This document shows, one piece after another, positions 1 to 8,619 of a stretch of DNA of 37,267 nucleotides. The notes beneath the pieces were generated by a model. The model made no database searches and was not told the origin of the DNA. It saw only the letters and a program-made list of their open reading frames with translations. Position numbers and translations under genes: made by a program. The stretch's first letter is position 1. Every line of letters begins with the position of its first letter. This DNA is from JAKPPT01 sp964630305 (GTDB lineage Bacteria; Spirochaetota; Spirochaetia; Treponematales; UBA12059), in assembly GCA_964630305.1 (NCBI GenBank), contig CAZVTR010000026.1:1-37267 (forward strand), in the 5' to 3' direction.

Positions 1-41
1 AACCCAACTATCTGATCAGCAAATTTAATCTTAAATTTCAT
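1..41 (-). CDS. MlaD-like substrate-binding protein, N-terminal fragment
   Basis: Only the first 13 codons are inside the window, reading MKFKIKFADQIVG. This resembles the N-terminus of MCE/MlaD proteins, where a short cytoplasmic stretch precedes a single transmembrane anchor and the periplasmic MCE domain that binds lipid. The ATG overlaps the stop codon of the upstream ATPase gene in an ATGA arrangement, which suggests translational coupling. With an MlaF-like ATPase and MlaE-like permease directly upstream, the expected third partner is an MlaD protein. The call rests on context plus this short match, because the MCE domain itself lies beyond the left edge. Confidence 0.6.
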   Translation of the reverse strand, partial: MKFKIKFADQIVG

Positions 42-868
42 ACATCACTCCGGTTTGACATTTCGGAACCATCCCCTATTATCTCTTCTGCACAAGCTCG
101 TTTGCCACGGCGTTTTAAGCGCTGCAATGTGCTTTTCATAGATACCGCTGTATTTTCTATTATTTCTTCATAACAGCCAAAGGTTTCAAGCTTACCAAGC
201 TTCATAACCCCAATATAATCCGCAAAACGATACAGTAATTCTTCATTATTTGTTGCAATTAACAGCGTGGTGCCTCGCTTTCTCAGTTTTGTTATTTTAT
301 TAAACACATGTTCAATACTATCATCGTCAAGATTTGCCGTGGGATCATCCATAAAAACAATTTCAGGATCTGTAATTAAAGCGCGAGCTATAGCAATTAA
401 CTTCTGCTCGCCAACAGAAAGCTCTGCTGGTCGTACTGTTAGTGTCTCATAATAGCCAAGCTCTTCTACCAGTGTTCTAACCCTCTTTTGCACCTCTTTT
501 TGGGGCAGTTCTGGGAAATGAACCTGCAACGGCAGAGCAACATTGTTAAATACACTCATGTTTTGCCATAATGCTCCATTTTGAAATACAAATCCAGTTA
601 CTTTTCTTAACGCTTCTTCCTGTTTTTCGGTAAACCAAAAAATATTTTTACCGTGAATAAGCACCGCTCCGCTATCGGGAACAATGAGTCCCCCTGCTAT
701 TTTAAGGACTGTTGTTTTGCCGCACCCCGTTCCTCCAATAATGCACGTACAGGTACCAACAGGCTGTTTAAAAGAAACTTCTGACAGTATTTGATTGTCA
801 TCTATCGAAAACGAAACTTTTTCTAGAGTAACTGCAGGTATGGAAAGTGTTTCTACATTATCCGACAT
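38..868 (-). CDS. MlaF-like ABC transporter ATPase with altered catalytic residues
   Basis: This is a 276-residue ABC ATPase. Walker A is GGTGCGKT at residues 45-52, the Q-loop glutamine is near 96, the signature is LSVGE at 150-154 and Walker B is IVFMDD at 170-175. Paired with the MlaE-like permease it should power phospholipid or other lipid movement across the envelope. Three conserved positions deviate. The Walker B catalytic glutamate is Asp175, the switch histidine after the last core beta-strand is Asn207 (IATNN), and the signature has Val for its first glycine. Codons were read back from the bases (aca aat aat for TNN). Its start overlaps the end of mlaE by 11 bases and its stop overlaps the mlaD start, so the three form one operon. 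Family is confident; full ATPase activity is uncertain. Confidence 0.85.
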   Translation of the reverse strand: MSDNVETLSIPAVTLEKVSFSIDDNQILSEVSFKQPVGTCTCIIGGTGCGKTTVLKIAGGLIVPDSGAVLIHGKNIFWFTEKQEEALRKVTGFVFQNGALWQNMSVFNNVALPLQVHFPELPQKEVQKRVRTLVEELGYYETLTVRPAELSVGEQKLIAIARALITDPEIVFMDDPTANLDDDSIEHVFNKITKLRKRGTTLLIATNNEELLYRFADYIGVMKLGKLETFGCYEEIIENTAVSMKSTLQRLKRRGKRACAEEIIGDGSEMSNRSDV

Positions 869-1691
869 ACTGTATTACCGTAATAAAAATATCTGCAAAA
901 ACAATTAATACAATGGAAGATCCAACTGCCTTTATTCCAGCTACCGGTATTTCTGTACTAGCCCTGTTTACAGAAAAACCCTGATACATTGACATAACAG
1001 AAATAACCATTCCAAACACCAATGCTTTAAGCATGCCAAGAAAAATATCTTTAAGCAGCAAAACCTGCATGAGATTGCTTAGATATTCTCTAAAAGGTAT
1101 CGCTTTAAAAAGCTGAACTACAGTAAAGGATCCCAAAAGCCCAAAAATATTGAAATAAATAGTTAAAACTAACATTGAGACAGTAACACCAATCAATCTG
1201 GGAACAGCAAGATAGGAAATAGGGTTTATACCGGAAGCCATATAGGCTTCAATTTCATTATTAACAACCATAGTACCTAGTTCTGTAGCTATTGCTGTAC
1301 CAGAACGAGCTGTTACTACAAATGCCGTTAATAGAGGGCCAAGCTCACGGGTAATAATAAGAATTAGAATTTGATACATAAGCTTGGTCTGTCCAAACTG
1401 CGGCAGAAAACCGGTTCCAATAATGATGACAGCAGCGCCAATTGCAACAGCCATCACCACATTGATTATTAAAGCTTCAAAACCAGTAAAGAGAATCTGC
1501 ATCACGAGCACTTTATAACCAACTTGACGTTTCCTAAAAAAGCCGCCAATAGCTTTGAGCACATTATAAAAAAAACCCAACGCATAGAGCATCGCAGAAA
1601 TTGAGTTTCGTACTTTTTTCCCTGTAAATTCTAGAATGTTCACATAAGAAGTATTATGTAAATTATATAAATTTTCAATAAAGGGACACAC
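858..1691 (-). CDS. mlaE: MlaE-type ABC transporter permease
   Basis: A 277-residue integral membrane protein of the MlaE (DUF140) family, the permease of Mla lipid transporters. The hallmark region TRELGPLLTAFVVTARSGTA is followed by the family-typical GTMVVNNEIEAYMASGINPI, and there are about five to six hydrophobic segments. It is predicted to sit in the inner membrane as a dimer with the ATPase encoded just downstream. The start used is GTG at 1691 with no clear ribosome-binding site. An ATG at 1592 would give about 244 residues and still keep the whole permease core. The gene is divergent from the FecR-domain gene across about 80 bases. Confidence 0.88.
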   Translation of the reverse strand: MCPFIENLYNLHNTSYVNILEFTGKKVRNSISAMLYALGFFYNVLKAIGGFFRKRQVGYKVLVMQILFTGFEALIINVVMAVAIGAAVIIIGTGFLPQFGQTKLMYQILILIITRELGPLLTAFVVTARSGTAIATELGTMVVNNEIEAYMASGINPISYLAVPRLIGVTVSMLVLTIYFNIFGLLGSFTVVQLFKAIPFREYLSNLMQVLLLKDIFLGMLKALVFGMVISVMSMYQGFSVNRASTEIPVAGIKAVGSSIVLIVFADIFITVIQYVG

Positions 1692-1707
1692 TTGCCATCG
1701 TTATCAA

Positions 1708-1735
1708 TTGTTTTTCGGCATAGATGCGGTATAAT
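1708..1735 (+). promoter_or_regulatory. Predicted sigma70 promoter of the FecR-domain gene
   Basis: TTGTTT at 1708-1713 and a perfect TATAAT at 1730-1735 are separated by 16 bases. The expected transcription start is about 30 bases before the ATG at 1773. Its presence supports starting the gene at 1773 rather than at the in-frame TTG at 1692, which would lie upstream of the promoter. Confidence 0.65.
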
Positions 1736-1772
1736 AGTAAGTACTTATTTCCTCAAACGAAAGGAATTGTAT

Positions 1773-2879
1773 ATGAAAAAGAAACTTTTTGTGATTATTC
1801 TTACTTTGCTTGTAACTGCTTTATTTGCGCAACAGCCTAAATCTCCAGTTTTTGGTACCATAGATTTTGTTGAAGGTTCTGTATCGGTTACCAGAGCAAA
1901 CAAAGTGATAGCTAGTATTAACCCCGGTGATACGATTCTGATTGATGATTTTATTAAAACCGGAAACGATGGCATGGTTATTATTCAGCTTGATAAAAAA
2001 ACCGGCATGCGAGGAACTATAACCATAAAACCAAAAACATCTGCATACTTGCGCCTTAAACAGGACACCAATGCTCCTAAAACAGTCATTGAAGTAATGG
2101 CAGGACAGATCCAGTCCAAGCTGGCAAAAATTGCTGGCAATCCAAGCTTTTCAGTTGCTACCGACACTGCTGTCATGGGTGTCCGCGGAACAGAATTTGG
2201 CGTTGTTTCCTCGCCAACAGGCGGTATTCTCGTTTACTGCACCGATGGAGCGGTAGAATGTTCAGAGGACGGAGGGAGCACAGTAATTAATAAAGGCCAA
2301 TCGGTAGAAAAGAAGTTCGGCGAGCGTTTTAGAAAGGTACCTGTTGCAGTATCCAACTATGAAACATTTGCTGCAAAATGGTGGACTGATGATATCGAAG
2401 CATTTCGAGCAAATCCTGCAAAAGCATTAAAATTTTATAAAGACAAATACGATGAGCTATCCGGACGCTTTAACAGCGTTTTCGAAATGCTTCAGAAAAG
2501 CCCTATACTCACCAAATGGATTAAAGAAGATGCCGAGCACGCAGTAATAAACCCCAATAGCCCAGAAATATTGCGCGATAAAAAGGAAATAATCGGCCAT
2601 CTCTTAGAAATTAGAAAAACACTCGTTATCTTTGAACGTATTTATTACCGCATGCTGCTCTTAGAAGAATATATTAAGAATACTGCAGCAGAAAAAACTC
2701 TTATTGCACCTGGTGTTACGGTAGGAGATTTTATCAGACGTATTACCAATGAAGCTGCATCGTTTGAAAAAAAAGTAGCGTTGTTCCGCTATGCTGAACT
2801 CTTGTATAATTTGAGAAATGGCGGTACAGGCATGTTTGACAACGATGATGACTTTTTCGGTTCAAGCATGGATGACTAA
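1773..2879 (+). CDS. Exported FecR-domain protein
   Basis: A 368-residue protein beginning with a clear signal peptide (MKKKLFVIILTLLVTALFAQ). It carries a FecR-type domain at about residues 28-180, including the diagnostic DTAVMGVRGTEF at 131-142. The rest is mostly helical and ends in an acidic DNDDDFFGSSMDD tail. Start chosen at ATG 1773 because AAGGA sits seven bases upstream at 1761-1765. Classical FecR is an anti-sigma regulator, but this copy has no sigma factor or TonB receptor beside it and has an exported N-terminus. A cell-surface or periplasmic binding or scaffold role is therefore more likely, as in many stand-alone FecR proteins. It is monocistronic, with its own promoter and terminator. 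Specific function unknown. Confidence 0.8.
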   Translation: MKKKLFVIILTLLVTALFAQQPKSPVFGTIDFVEGSVSVTRANKVIASINPGDTILIDDFIKTGNDGMVIIQLDKKTGMRGTITIKPKTSAYLRLKQDTNAPKTVIEVMAGQIQSKLAKIAGNPSFSVATDTAVMGVRGTEFGVVSSPTGGILVYCTDGAVECSEDGGSTVINKGQSVEKKFGERFRKVPVAVSNYETFAAKWWTDDIEAFRANPAKALKFYKDKYDELSGRFNSVFEMLQKSPILTKWIKEDAEHAVINPNSPEILRDKKEIIGHLLEIRKTLVIFERIYYRMLLLEEYIKNTAAEKTLIAPGVTVGDFIRRITNEAASFEKKVALFRYAELLYNLRNGGTGMFDNDDDFFGSSMDD

Positions 2880-2924
2880 TAGCGTTCAATTGCTGCAATA
2901 CATAACACTGAATGTGTACACCAT

Positions 2925-2964
2925 AAATAAAACAGGAGTGCAAAACTCCTGTTTTATTTTTTTT
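2925..2964 (+). terminator. Rho-independent terminator after the FecR-domain gene
   Basis: A 15-bp perfect stem pairs 2925-2939 with 2945-2959 around the loop gcaaa, and runs into an uninterrupted T tract through 2964. It lies 45 bases past the stop codon and isolates this gene from the alcohol dehydrogenase gene downstream. Confidence 0.9.
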
Positions 2965-3019
2965 AAAACATTCTTATACTACTTACACAAAGTTTGTCCT
3001 ATAATTTAGAGGAGTTTGT

Positions 3020-4204
3020 ATGAATCCTTTTAGCTTTTATTGCCCTACAAAAATTGTATTTGGACCTGGTATGCTCAATGAGTTAGATAAACAGCTCTCA
3101 AACTATCGCTATAAGTCTTTTCTTATCGTAACTGGCAGCAGTGCAACAAAAAACTCATCTGGGTTTTCAAAACTGCTCACTATTTTAGACACACATGGTT
3201 ACTCCTATTCAGTATTCAGCAATGTAAAACCCGACCCCACTGCAGAAATGGTGCGTGAAGCTGCAGCGCAAATTCAGACAAATAAACATGAAGCTGTCAT
3301 TGCATATGGCGGCGGTAGTCCTATCGATTGCGCTAAAAGTGCAGCTCTCATGGCAAGTAATAATACTGATATCATGGAATATGTTTTAGTCAAGCAAACA
3401 CCGCAAAAACCAGCACTGCCTGTTATTGCAATTCCTACTACTGCCGGCACTGGTTCTGAGATGAGCGCAGCAGCTGTTACAACAGATCCTGTGAGCAAAA
3501 GAAAAATAGGTCTATCACATCCTTCATATTTTCCCCTGCTCAGTATTATTGATCCCGAACTGCATAGCAGCATGCCTCCTGCCATAACAGCAGCAACAGG
3601 TCTCGATGCGTTGACGCATGTGCTTGAATCCTGGTTCTCACTCGGAGCTAACCCCGTTTCAGACAGTATCAATGTAATAAATATCAATCTCATTGGAACT
3701 AATCTTGCAAAAGCGTATCGAGAACCAGACAATATTCAAGCTCGCTCTGCAATGGCTTATGCAAGTGCAACAGCAGGTATGGCTTTTTCAAATACAGGTT
3801 TGGGAATGGTACACGGGTTTGCGCATCCTATCGGCGCATTATTTGGTATTGCGCATGGCGTAGCGAATGCGGTAATGCTCCCCTATGTATTTGCTGCAAT
3901 GAAACATCAGCTTAAAGACAAACTCAGTGGATTACGATCCTGTTCAATTATTGCTGATAAAACCTATCAGCTTGAAAATCCTGAAACACTCATTGCAGGT
4001 ATACTTGCACTCCGTGCTACCTTGCAAATACCCATGAGTCTCAAAGAGCTTGCCATTACAGAAAAAGATTTACAGGCACTACATGCTGATGCCTGCACCT
4101 ACCGAATGCGCCCAAAAAGTCCGCGAGCTTTTACCGATCAGGAATTATACAAAGTTCTCTATGCAGCCTGGGCAGGTGATCTTGATATGGCATACGCTAT
4201 TTAG
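3020..4204 (+). CDS. Iron-containing alcohol dehydrogenase
   Basis: A 394-residue member of the group III, metal-dependent alcohol dehydrogenases, which interconvert alcohols and aldehydes with NAD(P)H. The N-terminus PTKIVFGPGML is typical, and the nucleotide-binding GGGSPIDCAKS lies near residue 98. Family motifs IPTTAGTGSE and GLDALTHVLES follow, the latter supplying metal-ligand Asp and His. The third and fourth ligands are expected in the histidine-rich segment VHGFAHPIGALFGIAHG. A strong GAGGAG at 3009-3014 sets the start, and TATAAT lies immediately upstream at 3000-3005. The likely role is a fermentative or butanol-type dehydrogenase in the cytoplasm. Substrate cannot be told from sequence. 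It is a single-gene unit. Confidence 0.92.
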   Translation: MNPFSFYCPTKIVFGPGMLNELDKQLSNYRYKSFLIVTGSSATKNSSGFSKLLTILDTHGYSYSVFSNVKPDPTAEMVREAAAQIQTNKHEAVIAYGGGSPIDCAKSAALMASNNTDIMEYVLVKQTPQKPALPVIAIPTTAGTGSEMSAAAVTTDPVSKRKIGLSHPSYFPLLSIIDPELHSSMPPAITAATGLDALTHVLESWFSLGANPVSDSINVININLIGTNLAKAYREPDNIQARSAMAYASATAGMAFSNTGLGMVHGFAHPIGALFGIAHGVANAVMLPYVFAAMKHQLKDKLSGLRSCSIIADKTYQLENPETLIAGILALRATLQIPMSLKELAITEKDLQALHADACTYRMRPKSPRAFTDQELYKVLYAAWAGDLDMAYAI

Positions 4205-4221
4205 GACTATTTGTTTTTCAC

Positions 4222-4250
4222 TTTACGCTGTACTCCTTATTTAGTATAAT
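4222..4250 (+). promoter_or_regulatory. Predicted promoter of the tlpA-ccdA pair
   Basis: TTTACG at 4222-4227 and a perfect TATAAT at 4245-4250 are spaced by 17 bases. They lie about 30 bases before the TlpA start at 4281, which has AAGGA at 4269-4273. Confidence 0.6.
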
Positions 4251-4280
4251 ATATACAAATCTATATATAAGGATGTTTAT

Positions 4281-4886
4281 ATGAAACGTTACAGTATTCT
4301 TGCTCTTATTCTAGCAGGGACAGTCCTCCTTGTTACCTGCAATAAAAGTAAACCTTCAGATTCTGTCCAGCAAAAAAGTGCGCCTGCCTTACCAACAGCT
4401 TCGGCACAGAGTTCAGATTGGTACTTTGCGGAATTTGAACGCTTAGGATTCTCGGTTTTTAGAAATTATACCGCTTTCCCCAAAATAGCTTTTTATGATT
4501 TTGCTAATAAGCAGTACACTATTGATGATTTTGCAGGTAAAATAGTTCTGTTTAATATTTGGGCAACCTGGTGTCCTCCCTGTAAAATGGAGATGCCCGG
4601 TATACAAAAGCTCCATGATGCTAAGCTCTCTGAAAATTTTGTTATTGTAGCCGTCAGCACAGGAGAAAAATCTTCAACAGTTAGCTCATTTATTAAAGAA
4701 AACAAATATAGTTTCCCCGTATTTCTTGATCCGTCTTCAAATCTCGGAGCACAGCTTGCTTCCCGAGGAATACCTACAACGTACATTATTGATAAAAAGG
4801 GACGGGTAATTGCAGGTACAATAGGGGCACGCGCATATGACGGTGCAGAGTTTATGAAGCTTATTGAACGTTTGAGCAAAGAATAA
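4281..4886 (+). CDS. TlpA/ResA-like thioredoxin lipoprotein
   Basis: A 201-residue thioredoxin-fold protein of the TlpA/ResA/AlkA-TSA type. Residues 1-20 form a signal peptide ending LLVTC, a permissive spirochaete-style lipobox, so the protein is probably lipid-anchored and faces the periplasm. The redox motif WCPPC lies in NIWATWCPPCKMEMP, and the cis-proline loop is in RGIPTTYIIDKKGR. Together these indicate a membrane-tethered disulfide reductase. The gene is followed four bases later by ccdA, which supplies electrons from cytoplasmic thioredoxin, so the two should work as one reducing pathway. The client proteins are not evident from this window. Confidence 0.9.
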   Translation: MKRYSILALILAGTVLLVTCNKSKPSDSVQQKSAPALPTASAQSSDWYFAEFERLGFSVFRNYTAFPKIAFYDFANKQYTIDDFAGKIVLFNIWATWCPPCKMEMPGIQKLHDAKLSENFVIVAVSTGEKSSTVSSFIKENKYSFPVFLDPSSNLGAQLASRGIPTTYIIDKKGRVIAGTIGARAYDGAEFMKLIERLSKE

Positions 4887-4890
4887 AACG

Positions 4891-5832
4891 ATGAATATCT
4901 TAACCAGCATCAGTGCATTTTTTGCAGGTCTCCTCAGTTTTGTATCGCCGTGCATTTTGCCGCTCATCCCTGCATACATCGCGCTCATAGGTGGTATTAC
5001 CTGGGATGAACTCAAGTCAGATGCAGGTACTCACCGAAAAAAACTGATACTTCGTACAATATATTTCACAGCAGGTTTTAGTATTGTATTTACACTGCTA
5101 GGTATCCTTTTTTCTGGTTCAGGCATGCTTACAACGGGGACAACGTTTACGACTATTAGCACTATTGCTGGCATTGTAATAATACTGCTTGGAATCAATT
5201 TTGCTTTTAACTTCATCCCGTTTTTAAACTATGAAGCACGTATTCACATTACTAAGCCTGCAGCATCTCCTTTGAGTGCCTTGCTCATCGGAATGGCATT
5301 TGGCGCTGGCTGGACACCCTGTGTCGGCCCTATGCTTGCATCTATTTTGCTTTTAGTCTCACGAAGCCAATCGCTCATTGCAGGAACAATTGCACTCTTA
5401 CTCTATTCCTTGGGGCTTGCTGTGCCATTTTTACTTACAGCCATATTCTTTGAAAAGGTAAATCCTCTCTTTAGATTTTTATTAAAACACATGAAACTCG
5501 TTAAAATATTATCTGCTGTGTTTTTGATACTCCTTGGCATACTCATGCTTTCCGGAAGCCTTCAAAAATTAACCGTTTTTGTTATGCAGTTATCATTTTC
5601 ATTAAGCTCATTTATTTACGCTTATCCACTAGCATCAAAACTCATTGACAGCGTAATTTTAATTATTCCAACTATTATCATAGCGATCAAACTGCTAAAA
5701 ACAAAAACAAAGCCAACACTTGCTCAATGGATTATTATAGGATTTTTTTCGGTTTTAGTAATACTTGAATTGGTCAATGTATTCAGTCTCAGCAAACTTG
5801 TTGCGGCATGGTTACGTTTTCAGGGAATATAG
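4891..5832 (+). CDS. ccdA: CcdA-type thiol-disulfide transmembrane electron carrier
   Basis: A 313-residue polytopic membrane protein of the CcdA/DsbD-beta family. The two conserved proline-cysteine motifs are present: FVSPCILPLIP near residue 20 and GWTPCVGPM near residue 146. Their cysteines shuttle reducing equivalents across the membrane. The six-helix core is followed by an extra C-terminal hydrophobic region of about 90 residues that makes it longer than minimal CcdA proteins. It starts four bases after the TlpA stop codon, consistent with one transcript and a functional pair. It ends 20 bases before a convergent gene, with no clear terminator. Confidence 0.9.
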   Translation: MNILTSISAFFAGLLSFVSPCILPLIPAYIALIGGITWDELKSDAGTHRKKLILRTIYFTAGFSIVFTLLGILFSGSGMLTTGTTFTTISTIAGIVIILLGINFAFNFIPFLNYEARIHITKPAASPLSALLIGMAFGAGWTPCVGPMLASILLLVSRSQSLIAGTIALLLYSLGLAVPFLLTAIFFEKVNPLFRFLLKHMKLVKILSAVFLILLGILMLSGSLQKLTVFVMQLSFSLSSFIYAYPLASKLIDSVILIIPTIIIAIKLLKTKTKPTLAQWIIIGFFSVLVILELVNVFSLSKLVAAWLRFQGI

Positions 5833-5851
5833 TGTTCATGGTATAATTACT

Positions 5852-6817
5852 CTAGTGAATGCCCGCTTTAAACATATTTTTTATGTACACACGCCGCAAT
5901 CGTTCAAGCCATACAACAGAAAGCGCTAATAATATTCGCGGTACGACGAGCCAAAATACCGGTACACCAATCACTAAAAATAAAAAGGTATCTTCCAGCA
6001 AACTGTGCATCATTCCTGCATGATGATTAAACAAATCAGCATCAGTGCGGGTCATAGTGCCTTCTTCAACACTTTTTACTATAATTCCGGCTCCATAGGC
6101 ATATCCGACCGTGTTAACGAGTATCCACAGAATCGAAGTTTCTTTACTCAATCCAAAAAAACTCATGAGCGGAGCAAAAAGGAGCGAAAGCTTTTCAGCT
6201 ATTGAAAATTCTTTGAGTATTTCCTGAAGTATCATAATGCTAAAGACAAGGAGAACAATTTTTTTTATCAATTGCAATAATGAACTAGCCCATGATTCTA
6301 GTGCATGTATAAAACTCACTGATCCTACAGGAATCGGTTCTGTCACAGTCCGTGTTGCAGAAAAATGAGCTGGCAATATGAGATTAAGAATAAAAGCTGT
6401 AAGTAAGGCCATGCCAATACGGAGAAATACCATTTTCAGTGCTGAAGAACCTGTTTTTTTCATTACAATGGTTTCTACAATCATATTGTGTGCTGTAAGA
6501 CACATGAGTGCCAGTATGATTATTTCATGCAATGAAAGGGATAATGTTTTCATTACAGCTATTGCGCTGTAAATATTTAACAAAATAGAACTTAAAAACA
6601 CCAAAGCAGCTTCACCAGGAAGCCCAAACAGCTTCATAAACGGCTCAAGAATGACCGCAATAATAGGGATAACTTTAAACCAGGTAAGTAAAAAAACCAC
6701 AAAACTAACCGGTATCATTACTTTAAAGAGAAAAAGCACGGTAGCTAAACCGCTCGAAATGCCTTTTTTGATTGCAGACCAGAAACGCTTAGCCAAAATC
6801 ATACTCCCCTGAACCAC
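5852..6817 (-). CDS. Gate-domain (nucleoside recognition-like) membrane protein
   Basis: A 321-residue hydrophobic protein with two similar halves, each resembling the Gate/nucleoside-recognition domain. The first half contains EPFMKLFGLPGEAALVF and the second contains FAPLMSFFGLSKETSILWI. About eight membrane segments are apparent. Related proteins include SpmA/SpmB and YjiH-type families, whose transported substrate is generally unproven. The start is ambiguous: GTG at 6817 lies five bases past the preceding stop, while ATG at 6802 directly follows an AGGGGAG. It is the last gene of the five-gene minus-strand operon. Confidence 0.6.
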   Translation of the reverse strand: MVQGSMILAKRFWSAIKKGISSGLATVLFLFKVMIPVSFVVFLLTWFKVIPIIAVILEPFMKLFGLPGEAALVFLSSILLNIYSAIAVMKTLSLSLHEIIILALMCLTAHNMIVETIVMKKTGSSALKMVFLRIGMALLTAFILNLILPAHFSATRTVTEPIPVGSVSFIHALESWASSLLQLIKKIVLLVFSIMILQEILKEFSIAEKLSLLFAPLMSFFGLSKETSILWILVNTVGYAYGAGIIVKSVEEGTMTRTDADLFNHHAGMMHSLLEDTFLFLVIGVPVFWLVVPRILLALSVVWLERLRRVYIKNMFKAGIH

Positions 6818-6822
6818 ACTAG

Positions 6823-7746
6823 CTATGGTTCAAGGTAGTATAGCTTTCCTTCCCGTGACATTTCAAGATGAAGCGTTGTTTTATTGTTTATCTTTGCGGA
6901 ATAGAATAATTCAAGCTCTTGAAGCTCAGTATCACTCCTTTGAGGGTCATGATGAAAGAGTAAGAGATTTTTTACTTTAGCTTTATATGCTGCATTAATA
7001 GCATATTCATATGAACTGTGTCCCCAACCGGTTTTGCTAGAAACATACTCTTTTGCAGTATATTGGCTATCATGTATGCAAATATCAGCATTATTCATAA
7101 ACGCTACAATTTTTGCATTCTCTTCTTTCGCTGTTTCCTCTCCCTCTTTAGCAATCTCAGGATCATAGTCAGGCTGAGCTGGATCTGTGGGAAACACATT
7201 CCTGTATGGCTCATGGTCATAAATAGTAACAAGCGCTTTGCCTTTATACTCAATACGATACCCTAGACATAAAACTGGATGGTTCAAGTATTTTGTGGTA
7301 ACAATAATACCATCACCCAAATCCAATGTTGTTTCCTGAAGACTCTTATACCTAATGGAAGATGATAATTCATCATGACGCACAGGCCAGTACCGGTATG
7401 AGAGCTGTGTTCCGATGACTTTTTCCAACGGTTCATCTTCAAAGCTCACCGGTCCATGTATTGTTAATTCTGTTCCTGGTATGTAAATTGGCGTAAACAT
7501 GGGAAACCCCATGATGTGATCCCAGTGAGTATGCGTTAAAAAAATGTCTGCCTTTATAGGCCCATTTTTTAATTCATTTTTTACTAAATAATCACCAAGC
7601 GGCCGTATGCCAGAACCAGCATCAATGATTATGATTCGTGAATCACAGCGGACCTCGAGACATGATGTGTTACCACCGAAGAGCACGGTATCTGGACCAG
7701 GCACTGGCATAGAGCCTCTGTCACCCCATATCTTCACTGAAAACAT
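6823..7746 (-). CDS. Metallo-beta-lactamase-fold hydrolase, phosphodiesterase-like
   Basis: A 307-residue metallo-beta-lactamase-fold protein. The metal-binding HxHxDH motif is His72-Thr-His74-Trp-Asp76-His77 in LTHTHWDHIMGF. Later conserved positions appear in NHPVLCLGYRI, CIHDSQY, GHSSYEYA and LFHHDP. The N-terminal WGDRGSMPVPGP and FGGNTSCLEV are typical of the PhnP/cyclic phosphodiesterase-like branch. No signal peptide is seen, so it is cytoplasmic. It is tightly packed with the HDOD gene upstream (3-base gap) and the membrane protein gene downstream, implying co-expression. The substrate is not determined; a cyclic nucleotide or phosphodiester is an inference from family. Confidence 0.82.
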   Translation of the reverse strand: MFSVKIWGDRGSMPVPGPDTVLFGGNTSCLEVRCDSRIIIIDAGSGIRPLGDYLVKNELKNGPIKADIFLTHTHWDHIMGFPMFTPIYIPGTELTIHGPVSFEDEPLEKVIGTQLSYRYWPVRHDELSSSIRYKSLQETTLDLGDGIIVTTKYLNHPVLCLGYRIEYKGKALVTIYDHEPYRNVFPTDPAQPDYDPEIAKEGEETAKEENAKIVAFMNNADICIHDSQYTAKEYVSSKTGWGHSSYEYAINAAYKAKVKNLLLFHHDPQRSDTELQELELFYSAKINNKTTLHLEMSREGKLYYLEP

Positions 7747-7749
7747 CGA

Positions 7750-8619
7750 TTATTCCTTAATTTTTAAGAAGATAGATGCCTTTTCGATTTCCGAATTGAC
7801 TATATCATCAATTTGATGCAGCCACTCTTTAGATATCGCTAGCGAATTCCAGTATTCGGGAGGTACTTTTTCTGGATACAAACAGCCAGAAAAGCCTATA
7901 CCGTTTTTATTTGCATAATTGTCTGCAATAACCACCGTCATTACAATATCTTTATATGACCCTTCATACAATTCCAAACTATGGTGATATCGAATTGTAT
8001 CGGCTATTGCACCGCTTAACCGCCAAGCTTCAACAATAAGGCCGCCTACATCTGTGTGATCCATATCAAAGGTCCGTTTCTCCGCAAGGTACAAAGGTAT
8101 CTTTTCATTATCAGCAATAGCCATTGCTTTAATAAAATCATCACTGACAATATTGTTGAGCGGAATTTTACCAATATCGTGCAAAAGCCCTGCAGCAAAA
8201 TATTCATCAAGTAATTTGCTGTCAATTTTTCTCTCTTTAGCAATCAGCTTAGCTACTACGCCTGTACACAATGAATGCCGCCAAAACCCTTCCATGTTGA
8301 GCGCTTTAAAACTATTTTTATCGGACAAGCGATCAAGGACTGCTGTACTTAACGCAAGGTTCTTAACCGTATTGAGTCCCAGCATAATTATTGCACGTAC
8401 CAGGCTGGTAATTTTATTCTGTATACCATAATATGCAGAATTAATTAATTTGATAACTCTGCCCATTAAAACAGGATCTAATGAAATAACTTTATCAAGA
8501 TCTACTGGACTTGTTTTTGGATTGTTACATACTTCTATTACTTTGGTTACACTCGTAGGCAGACTTGGCATTTGCATAATGTAATTTTTTATTTTATTTT
8601 GGTAAAAATCACTTGCCAC
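7750..8619 (-). CDS. HDOD-domain signalling protein
   Basis: A 289-residue protein made almost entirely of an HDOD domain, a degenerate HD-hydrolase fold linked to bacterial signal transduction. The N-terminus MPSLPTSVTKVIEVCNNP and VISLDPVLMGRVIKLINSAYYG are characteristic. GLLHDIGKIPLN retains an HD-like pair. Other HDOD proteins regulate motility, stress or second-messenger networks, mostly without proven enzyme activity. Its start overlaps the end of the TPR-protein gene by 11 bases. A partnership with that protein or the downstream hydrolase is plausible but unproven. Confidence 0.85.
   Translation of the reverse strand: MASDFYQNKIKNYIMQMPSLPTSVTKVIEVCNNPKTSPVDLDKVISLDPVLMGRVIKLINSAYYGIQNKITSLVRAIIMLGLNTVKNLALSTAVLDRLSDKNSFKALNMEGFWRHSLCTGVVAKLIAKERKIDSKLLDEYFAAGLLHDIGKIPLNNIVSDDFIKAMAIADNEKIPLYLAEKRTFDMDHTDVGGLIVEAWRLSGAIADTIRYHHSLELYEGSYKDIVMTVVIADNYANKNGIGFSGCLYPEKVPPEYWNSLAISKEWLHQIDDIVNSEIEKASIFLKIKE

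Noticed and set aside
1692..1772. Longer TTG-initiated start for the FecR-domain protein
   Set aside because: It would start upstream of the TATAAT and before the signal peptide; ATG 1773 has a good ribosome-binding site.
3274..3732. 152-codon frame antisense to the alcohol dehydrogenase gene
   Set aside because: The plus-strand protein has complete family motifs; the antisense frame has no ribosome-binding site or motif.
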